28,455 bases of DNA, from the NCBI GenBank assembly GCA_964058805.1, contig CAXKVV010001764.1, forward strand, positions 1-28,455, in the 5' to 3' direction. Under the pieces are notes generated by a model. That model did no database searches and was not told the DNA's origin. It saw nothing but the letters and a program-made list of their open reading frames with translations. A program made the position numbers and the translations under genes. The DNA is from Schoenoplectus triqueter. Taxonomy: Eukaryota; Streptophyta; Magnoliopsida; Poales; Cyperaceae. How positions within the stretch are numbered: the first letter of the stretch is position 1; each line of letters opens with the position of its first letter. Positions 21,179 through 28,455 of this stretch are shown piece after piece.

Positions 21179-22153
21179 CCATGGAGCACCAAACCAGCAC
21201 ATTAGCAAGTTATATATAATTCGTTTGGAAATGGCTTATACGTTAACATTCATTTTTTCGAAAAAGAAAAGAAAAGAAGATATGATGCCTTTTTATGAAT
21301 AAATAAGGAAAATTTTGCTATCAAATTTAATCTCATTACAAAATTTAAGATAAGATTTGAAATTAATAGTAATAATTTATGTTAAAAGTTTTGATCAATG
21401 CAGAATCGCCCAGTAAATAATATAATTCTTTTTAACCGAATATATATTTCAAATATCCTATAAAAGGGGAACTACCAACTCCTCAGCTATTTAGAGCTGC
21501 AAACCGTTCGATCCCCGTGCGTATATTTTTGCGTACAACTTTTCTTATGTGGGATATGTTTGTATAACCTTTATTAGTAGAACAAATAAAAAAAATCAAA
21601 AGTACGGATTATCATAAAAAATTTAGATAGTACCAAATATTTTTTTTCTATTTTAAGGTTTTTTTTATTATATGAGATTAATTGTTCAAATATAACAGCT
21701 GATTGTCAAGGATACCTATAAAAAAAATTACCGGTTAGCGGTTACATGGCTAAAATTGTAAATTCTCTTGTCAGAGAATGAGGCGATTTTTAAGAATGGC
21801 TACTTTAAATACAATTCTATGTAGATAATTCAAAATTTTATATTTATGATTGGATTAAAAATTACATATTGATATATATTATAGAACTTTTTTAACAAAA
21901 TTGCGAAAGTGAATTTATAATCAATAGGCCCTCCCTTTTTTCAATTTTCTAAGGCATGGACAACAGGACAATCCTCCGAAAGTCCGAATTCGTCTCTCTT
22001 TTTCAGTACATCTTTCTCCTGTCTGCACTTTATTATTCCATTTATTCCCACAGTATATTTACATGCCAATTATCCCCCCAACCCTTAATAAATGTTGTAT
22101 AGTGTACTTATTTCCCCCAAGATTAAAGGCAATGCATTCGCCATTTCGCGTCA
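21179..22153. promoter_or_regulatory. Upstream region of the OFP gene
   Basis: No ORF or repeat of note. A strong TATA-like box, CCTATAAAAGGGGAAC, lies at about 21459-21474, some 740 bp before the OFP start. It could be a distal promoter with a long leader, or unrelated. Nearer the gene I see only weak candidates such as TGTATAGTGT near 22094. The transcription start cannot be fixed from the sequence. Confidence 0.35.
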
Positions 22154-22174
22154 TAGAGAGAGAGAGAGAGAGAG
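22154..22174 (+). repeat. (GA)n tract in the probable OFP leader
   Basis: About ten GA units, ending some 27 bp before the OFP start codon. GA/CT repeats are common in plant 5' leaders and core promoters and can bind BASIC PENTACYSTEINE (GAGA-binding) proteins. That role here is inference. Confidence 0.7.
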
Positions 22175-22201
22175 TGCTATGATATAATTAAGTTCTCGCA
22201 A

Positions 22202-22963
22202 ATGGGGAAACACAAATTCAAGCTATCAGACCTGATACCAAACTCATGGTTCTATAAACTGAAAGACATGAGCAAAGCACCTCAAATTCACAATTCCTTC
22301 GCTAACAAAAGAATCCACCAAAACCCACCAATTTTTCATGAAACCTCAGCTGCACCAAAGCCTTTCCCTCCAAACTCTCAACCTTACCTCCCAAACAGAG
22401 CATCTTTCTACTTCTCTACCAAAGAAAGAATTGACAAGTTCCCTGTCAAGAGCAATCCAAAGGCAATCGACATCCATTTCCCGACAGAAACTTCAATGGC
22501 CAACCAAAATTCAACAAAAATTTTCGTGCCACCTCCAATCGCCTCCATGCCCAAACCGGCGCCGTATGATCGAGATGTCTACACTGAAGAAGATAAGTTA
22601 AAGAAGAGTTTCGACACCTCACCCGAATTCGATGGAAACAAGGAGATCAGACTAAGACCAATCAAAACAAAGGGTTTGGGTAGAGATGCATTTGGAGATC
22701 AACCGAGCTCGCCTACACTGAGGAGTAGAAGGTTGCGGGTTCACCAAACCCGAAACCCGTTAATGAGAGGGTTTATTGTGGTGAAAACTTCATTTAATCC
22801 ATGGATGGATTTTAGAGAGAGCGTAATTGATATGATAGCAGAGAATGGAATTAGAGAGACAGAGGATTTTGAGGAGTTGCTGACGTGTTATCTAGTGCTC
22901 AATTCAAGTGAGTATCATGAAATGATTGTTGAAGTTTTCAAGGAAATTTGGGTTGATCTTTGA
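22202..22963 (+). CDS. OVATE family protein (OFP1-5 type transcriptional regulator)
   Basis: This intronless gene encodes 253 residues. It begins MGKHKFKLSDLIPNSWFYKL, the N-terminal motif shared by OFP1-5-type proteins. It ends with the OVATE domain (DUF623), about residues 190-253, with the conserved DFRESVIDMIAENGI, FEELLTCYLVLNSSEYH and FKEIW blocks. Between them is a Pro/Ser-rich, poorly conserved linker, then an IRLRPIKTKGLGR motif and an Arg-rich stretch (SRRLRVHQTR) that could serve as a nuclear localisation signal. OFPs are plant-specific nuclear proteins. They mostly repress transcription and bind TALE homeodomain proteins (KNOX, BELL); they shape organs and cell walls, and in some species fruit form. 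The start is chosen for the conserved MG..KLSD opening and a good context (A at -3, G at +4). Length and lack of introns fit the family. It looks intact. The exact orthologue cannot be named without a tree. Confidence 0.96.
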   Translation: MGKHKFKLSDLIPNSWFYKLKDMSKAPQIHNSFANKRIHQNPPIFHETSAAPKPFPPNSQPYLPNRASFYFSTKERIDKFPVKSNPKAIDIHFPTETSMANQNSTKIFVPPPIASMPKPAPYDRDVYTEEDKLKKSFDTSPEFDGNKEIRLRPIKTKGLGRDAFGDQPSSPTLRSRRLRVHQTRNPLMRGFIVVKTSFNPWMDFRESVIDMIAENGIRETEDFEELLTCYLVLNSSEYHEMIVEVFKEIWVDL

Positions 22964-23551
22964 TGCGCATGATTTCTCAATAGATATTGTAAGTCTTCTT
23001 TTATTGGCGGCGGCAGCGTTGTTCTGTGCATATGTGTGGTGACCGGTGAAACTTGTTCTATATGATTTTACAATTTTTACATGTTATAATAAGTTTGTTT
23101 CTTTTATTTGGTAATTGTAATATGGATCAACGTATTCTCACAAAATGGTGCATAATACCATGATAAAATTTATTATTTTGAGCAAGCAAAAATATATTTC
23201 AATTTATTGGAGTTGAAAAAAAATTCATTATGCAATCACTACCCTAATGTTTTCTGAAGGGGAGGTAACAACCTGCTCAATTTTCCATTAAAAAGACTTT
23301 TTTTATAAAAATGAAAATACAAAAAAAATAGGAGAAAAAGAAAAAAAAGAAAAAAAGAGTAGAATTTACAAGAAATGTACAAGAGAACTAGAAATAAAAG
23401 TAAAAATAAAGTAAAAAATAAAAGTGGAACTGATGAAAGTCGGTAATCAGGAAGGCCGGCGTAGGCAGGAGGTGCTGCTCGTCATTATAGTATACAGGCT
23501 GATCGTCGTCGTTGGCGGTGGGCAGAGGCTCTGTACATGAGTCAGAATAAG
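22964..23551. other. OFP 3' region and intergenic sequence
   Basis: The first 150-200 bp are the probable 3' untranslated region; ATAATAA near 23086 is a possible poly(A) signal. An A-rich tract (23316-23360) follows. The minus-strand ORF at 23388-23603 has no recognisable family and is probably chance. Confidence 0.4.
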
Positions 23552-23859
23552 GTTTTAAAATATGAATTTCAATATGCGTACAATTAGTCACTGCGTAATG
23601 CATATGCGATATACGGATGCATATGCGTTTCTATACGCATATTGCATATACAAATATATATTCTAAAAAGTTCATAAAATATTTGAATCAATCATTTATT
23701 TTTAAATTTTTTACATAAAGTATATATATAATTAATTTTAGAGACTTAATATGATAAAATTTATAAAAAAAATATCATCCACTATTGAATATGCGAATAT
23801 ATACTCTTATGTATGCGTTATCGCACCGCATATGCGGTCATACGGCGACATTTTAAAAC
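23552..23859. mobile_element. Small foldback or MITE-like element with GTTTTAAAAT ends
   Basis: About 308 bp bounded by 10-bp inverted GTTTTAAAAT / ATTTTAAAAC. Sub-terminal regions at both ends are rich in GCATATGCG-type palindromes (about 23595-23650 and 23800-23845), and the centre is AT-only. It splits a GC-richer stretch. No target duplication was found, so its class is uncertain. Confidence 0.5.
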
Positions 23860-24115
23860 AACGGGTCGGAGGGATGTTATCGTTGGTTGTCGGCGTTGTA
23901 CACATCGGTGGAGGTCGTAGCTGGCTGGAGAGTTCCAGAGGCAGAAGCGATGTACATGTCAGTTGTTTTTGTCGCTGGCCGTCGGTGCTGTACATGATCA
24001 GAGGTGTTGTACATATTGCCTGTCAAAGCGAGAAAGGAGAAGAGAAGAGTGGGAGAGGAGAAGAAAGCAGAAGAGGGAGACGGGAGGAGGCTGACGGCGC
24101 CTCTGCCGTCTAGAG
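23860..24115. other. GC-richer stretch with repeated TGTACA motifs
   Basis: With the stretch left of the foldback element (about 23445-23551), this region contains TGTACA at 23532, 23897, 23951, 23989 and 24008, several within similar contexts (GTTGTACA.AT; CTGTACATGA.TCAG). A purine-rich GAGAGGAGAAG tract (24020-24090) follows. ORFs on both strands (23751-24113 +, 23807-23995 -, 24004-24207 +) overlap and have no recognisable family, so I do not call a gene. Confidence 0.4.
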
Positions 24116-25448
24116 TTTCCTCTTTTTTAGCTTTTCGCTTTCAATCTTTTTGCTCTTTCGCTTGGGGGCTTTCCCAAATCATGCCGACCGGATCAAATTG
24201 TTATTAGTGCGCAATGCTAGTTGCTAGAAGTGCCTCAATTACTTCCCTAATGTTACTCATATGGAAAAGAAAAATGATGTACAAATCGAAAGTTAATAGA
24301 AGATACATGATTGTGCAATCTCTAGAAAGATTTAGGCCGCTTAACTATCATGTTGCCCTTTCTCCCCTTTTTTTTGCTTTCTAGTTTTAGGAATTTTCTT
24401 CTTCTTTAAGGATCATTCAGATTTCTCTAGTTTGCATCAGCTGCTCTGTTTTTATTTCCTTTTTTTTTTCAAATACATGAATCAGGACAAACCTGTTTAT
24501 TCGTAATGTTTTGTATATATTTTTTGGTTTCTCCTATGCTTACGAACTTCGACGTAGGAAAAATTGAGCGGCCTAGGGTTGTTGGCGAAGCATCAACCGT
24601 ACATAAGTTTCCCAAGTTTGATTTATTGGAGTTTCATTATTCTTTGTTTCTTTTCGTTTGTAAAAAATGAGAAAAATATTTACCACATTTGTCTGTTCAT
24701 GTTAAAAGGAAATTTGATGTTAGATTCTATGAAGAAAATTAAGTATGTAGATTTACATAAAAGAAAAAACAAATAATTTGAAACTTGAAAAGTCCCAAAT
24801 CATGTTTTATGGGTGTGTTTTTGCCCAAATGCTTTTTAATATTCCACTACTATTTATGCGGTAGTTTACCTCCTGATTATAACAGTAATTTTCTCTTAAT
24901 AGATAATCATCAATAATTATATAATTTCACTAAATAAATAATGCAATTATTATTGCAAATAAGGAGGTAGACTCTTCGATGTGTCCTTTGTTATGATATG
25001 AAAAGAAGTTAAAAACAATATGGAATATAGATAGAAAAGAAGGGACCTCCTTGTTCCATAAAAACAATATGGATTAATTTACAAAACAGAAGTTAAAAAA
25101 TGCTTTCCATGTCAGATGTTTGATCAATATGGAAACATTACTAACATATGTCAGAATCTAGAAAAGGATGTATGCTGAGCATAGATCGGAAACAAGCACC
25201 CTTTATCTTGCCATAACTCAGCGCATTGAATTTGTACAAGGTGACAACGTGGTGACAGTTGAAAGTTGCATCAGAGCATGAAGAAATGAGCTTCACAAAA
25301 GTCAAAATAGACAAATTGGAGTATAGGCTGCAGTGTAGGATGTATCAAATATACTATGACAATTATACAAAAGGCAAAAGCTGCAGTCAGCATGCTATTT
25401 TCGTAGAACGACCGTAGAAGCCTGCTGGCGACTTTTTTTTGCTTGAGG

Positions 25449-25450
<2 letters not shown>
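24116..25450. other. Intergenic sequence, no gene recognised
   Basis: No coding region supported. A short imperfect inverted pair, GTTTACCTCCT (about 24866) and AGGAGGTAGAC (about 24961), about 85 bp apart, could be a very small decayed MITE. Confidence 0.4.
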
Positions 25451-25513
<63 letters not shown>

Positions 25514-25525
25514 CAACAACAACAA
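25451..25525. repeat. (TAA)n microsatellite followed by (CAA)n
   Basis: About 20 TAA units then about five CAA units. They create long poly-Leu and poly-Ile ORFs on the minus strand (25271-25615, 25395-25580) that are artefacts. Confidence 0.97.
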
Positions 25526-25539
25526 TAACAAAACAACAC

Positions 25540-25566
25540 CGATAATAATAATAATTATTATTATCG
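25540..25566. repeat. 27-bp perfect inverted repeat of GATAATAATAAT
   Basis: CGATAATAATAAT, one central A, then its exact complement. It sits just beyond the (TAA)n(CAA)n tract and could extrude as a hairpin. Confidence 0.85.
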
Positions 25567-26100
25567 TAAAAAATATACATTTAGGTTGATTAATCTTCTG
25601 ATTAGTCGGAATCAATCACTAAACCGTCACATAGTGTATTCGGAAGGTGTTTTATCATTATGAACGATTAATGAACCTCAAAAAATTATTAGTCGGCCAC
25701 CAAATCAATTAATTTGCCGTCAAATCTGATTAATCGACTGATTAATTTCCTAAATTACACTTTGTTACTTTTTTGAGTCATAACTTTTTCATCTACATTT
25801 TGATTTTGATGATTCAAGATTCTATAAAACTATATTTCATCAACTTTTGACAGTAAATTTTACTGAATTTGACATTGAGATTAATTTCATAATTAAAGGA
25901 TGCGCCCAAGACGGGGCCTGGGGACGGATGATGAAGAACAACCAAATGAAGAAAAAATATTCTATTATTTTTTCCTACTTCAAAAATAATATTTAGTCTT
26001 AGTGAAATTTTGAAGGTACAATTATTTTTTATTAAAGAATACTTAGTCATAATATTTTCTGCACAATTTGCACAATATTTTGTACATAATAGTAATAGCA
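25567..26100. other. Intergenic sequence, nothing recognised
   Basis: No ORF with a recognisable family. Repeated GATTAATCGACTGATTAAT-like strings at 25585-25745 hint at an old repeat but do not define one. Confidence 0.5.
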
Positions 26101-26136
26101 GCAACAACAACAACAACAACAACAACAATAATAATA
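26101..26136. repeat. (CAA)n(TAA)n microsatellite
   Basis: About nine CAA units and three TAA units. They give a poly-Leu start to a spurious minus-strand ORF (25814-26128). Confidence 0.95.
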
Positions 26137-28077
26137 TGTTAACCTAAAATCTTTTTAAAAAAAATTCCATATTAGAGAGTCTTTGTGGAAAAGCGTCCTC
26201 CAAGTGATCCCTCTAAGATAAGAGTTGCAACTGTTTATATTCGCAATTGCTGCTGGACAATGCTTACTGCAAAAAGCAAGTCATAGGCCACAAATTCTGC
26301 CTAGTAATGCAAATTTCATATTCTTTTAGAGCACTTATTAACGACGTTCTTAACAAGAGGTGAAGAAGAGGAGAAAGGAAAATAGAAATCTTATTAATTT
26401 TATAAAAGGAAAAAAAATGACAATTTGACCTTTTCTATGCCTCATTTTTAACATCCGTACTTTTTCTTTTGTTCCTTCTCCGATAATTTATGGAGTACAC
26501 CCAAGGAGTTGATATATTTTTGGATATAAAGATTTTATAATTCTTGAGCTTTTCAATATTTTAAAAAAAACTTTAGAAAAAGAAAAAAAGTGTTTTATTT
26601 GGTCACCACAATAGTTTGTTTTTCTCATTTTATCTTTCAATCACTTTTTCAATATCACTAAATTATTTGACCAAGATCGGCATACCTGCAATTGCTGTTT
26701 TCTTCTTGCCAACCTGTCACTTCGACTCCGACACTCATTTCTTGTTTTTTTTTTTTACTAAATTGCGTTTTATTTTTAAATCCATCAGAGGTGTAAAAAG
26801 ATTATTAATTGCTCCCCACCTAACGGGAAAATAACGACTCAGTGAATTTTCGGCACTGATATTATATACTTTTTTTTATTATTATTAGAGGATTGAAAAT
26901 AATAAGGTAGGAATTTTTTATTTCTGAAAATTTTTATACCTAATATTGGGTGCAAATAAGAGGTGCTAATATTAACTTCATGTTGAAGAATAATTTCTCT
27001 TTATCAAACTTTTTCAACATTGATTATAATCTAAATTGATCATAACATGCGATTCAAAATTCAGATGGGGGTACTTTATGGACAATTAGAAAGGTGGGAG
27101 GTTTAGACTCCCATGTTTACTCAAAAAAATAAAATGAAAAGTGGTAGATCGATGTTTCTTCATTCATTTCAAGATAGTATAACAATTTTGTATAGATTTG
27201 AAATGTCAATAATTATTCATGAGGAAGTTATTAAAACTCAATTGTTGGAAGTATCAAATTATTTGGTGAGAAGCTAAATATTCTTAAATCAACTCAAATT
27301 TTAATGTGTGAACTACTTGGAATAACAGAGAATATATCTGCAGCTTTTTGAAAAAATATTTACAATTTAATTTTCTAAAATTTAATAATATTGTTAAATT
27401 TAAAGCATCAAAAGAAACAATCACAAAGGAATTAATTAATATATTTTTCTTTCAACCCTTGTATATAATAGATATCTTTACGATTAATAATTAATTACAT
27501 GCAACTTTTAAGTACTGTTCTGGTACTGTTCTTCGAAACAAATGCATAGACAAAGCACCGACCTTTTGATATTGGTGGGGAGCAGGTCCACATCGAAAGA
27601 CCTACAAATCTTTGCACAGGACAAAGCAGTAAAAATCAGTTAGGTTGCTTCCAAATAAAAAATTAAGAAATATATCTGTACATAGCAGGTTGCCTAATTA
27701 ATTAATTAATAATGAGTATTAAAGTCTTCTCATGGACCTACGTAGTGCACGAGTTCAATATCAAGCCGTATAGGCCGGGCCTACGTACTCAGCTTTTATA
27801 ATTAAAGAGCATATATACTATGCAACATGCTATCCTATCATGATCGTTGATAGATTACAATAAATATGAATGGTGGTGGTTTTATTTTCCACATGAAGGA
27901 GTAAGTTTTGTTAATTAATTTCAATTAATTAAATAATTTCTGAAAAAACAGAGAAAAATAATTAAATAAAATGAGATATTTGCCTGGTTGGATTATCAAT
28001 TTATTATGGAAAGTTGTTAGCTACTTTGAAGAATTGATTATTTTAGGGATGTTTTTAAAAATAATTTAAAAATAGTT
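26137..28077. other. Intergenic AT-rich sequence, no gene recognised
   Basis: No coding region, tRNA or repeat family that I can support. The ORF at 26616-26834 (+) is hydrophobic, AT-driven and without recognisable motifs. Confidence 0.55.
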
Positions 28078-28238
28078 CGAAAGCTTAAAAAATCATGAAA
28101 TTTAATATTATATAATATTTTGACATGAAGAAATTATTGAGCAACTTAAATTGACCATTTAAGATCTCGAAATATAAAATTTCATCCAGAAGCAATAACG
28201 GTTTTTTGCTTTGCAGCATCATAAGCTATCTCTCTATA
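28078..28238. mobile_element. Right-end fragment of an A/C-like MITE
   Basis: The arm GAGCAACTTAAATTGACCAT and the terminus TTTGCTTTGCAGCATCATAA, followed by GCTATCTCTCTATATATAG, match the layout of families A and C: an arm ending in TGCTTTGCA.GCA.CATAGC next to (CT)(TA)n. The left terminus was not found. Confidence 0.5.
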
Positions 28239-28455
28239 TATAGTCTAAACCATATATAATGACGGGCGTCGTTTTTCCATAGAGATACAGAGTCACAATT
28301 ATTAATGGCTATCTAAAGAAAAATAAATGTTGAGTATATTATGAATCTTTTTTAAAGGAGAGAGGAGGAGGAGACTTCTATAAAAACTTTATAATAAAAA
28401 TTTACCTCTCAAATTGGGGTGTAAAATTTTACTCTCCCCCTCTCATCTATTCAAT
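28239..28455. other. Window edge, possible start of another foldback repeat
   Basis: GGAGAGAGGAGGAGGAG (about 28357) and its partial inverse CTCTCCCCCTCTC (about 28431) surround an AT-rich spacer. The window ends before this can be judged. Confidence 0.2.

Noticed and set aside
21498..21530. tRNA or SINE remnant suggested by GTTCGATCCCCGTGCG
   Set aside because: Only a T-loop-like string is present; no acceptor stem, anticodon arm or A box could be assembled around it.
22338..22601. 87-codon ORF overlapping the OFP gene
   Set aside because: It is a shifted-frame shadow of the OFP coding sequence.
23751..24207. Protein-coding gene in the GC-richer stretch
   Set aside because: Overlapping ORFs on both strands, a degenerate repeat-like composition and a purine-rich tract argue against coding; no motif was recognised.
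25271..25615. Leucine-rich membrane protein ORF
   Set aside because: The poly-Leu and poly-Ile runs come entirely from the (TAA)n and (CAA)n microsatellite read in reverse.

Overview
The window looks like nuclear DNA of a flowering plant, most likely a dicot. It is very AT-rich, holds one single-exon gene of a plant-specific family (OVATE family protein), and carries plant-type repeats: satellite DNA, an L1-type LINE remnant, hAT-, Mutator- and microsatellite-associated MITEs, and an LTR-like fragment. No species can be named from this evidence. There are no bacterial-style operons, CRISPR arrays or RNA genes that I can support.

Positions 1-12496 are one uninterrupted satellite array that continues off the left edge. 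The basic monomer is about 179 bp (164-185). Seventeen distinct monomers form a 3040-bp higher-order repeat (HOR) present in three near-identical full copies (1-3040, 3041-6080, 6081-9120). Two 1688-bp copies follow (9121-10808, 10809-12496), each lacking the same block of monomers. The last copy, at the array edge, is visibly more diverged. The small minus-strand ORFs here recur every 3040 bp and are by-products of the repeat.

Positions 12497-21180 are a graveyard of nested mobile DNA. In order: a truncated MITE (family A) touching the satellite; a half copy of foldback MITE family B; an LTR-like fragment on the minus strand; an L1 ORF2 remnant on the minus strand, split by a 322-bp Mutator-like MITE with a 9-bp target duplication; a poorly understood stretch with two open-frame fragments; two more family A copies; a foldback MITE (family D); a 398-bp hAT-type MITE with a perfect 8-bp target duplication sitting inside a family C MITE; and a pair of complete family B foldbacks in tandem, separated and bordered by (CT)n/(TA)n tracts.

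Positions 21180-28455 are more ordinary intergenic DNA around the only convincing gene, an OFP1-5-type OVATE family transcriptional regulator at 22202-22963 (+). After it come a TGTACA-rich, GC-richer stretch split by a small foldback element, several microsatellites, and the end of one more A/C-like MITE near the right edge. Because there is only one intact gene, there is no pathway to reconstruct. The interest lies in the satellite organisation and the datable nesting of the MITEs.
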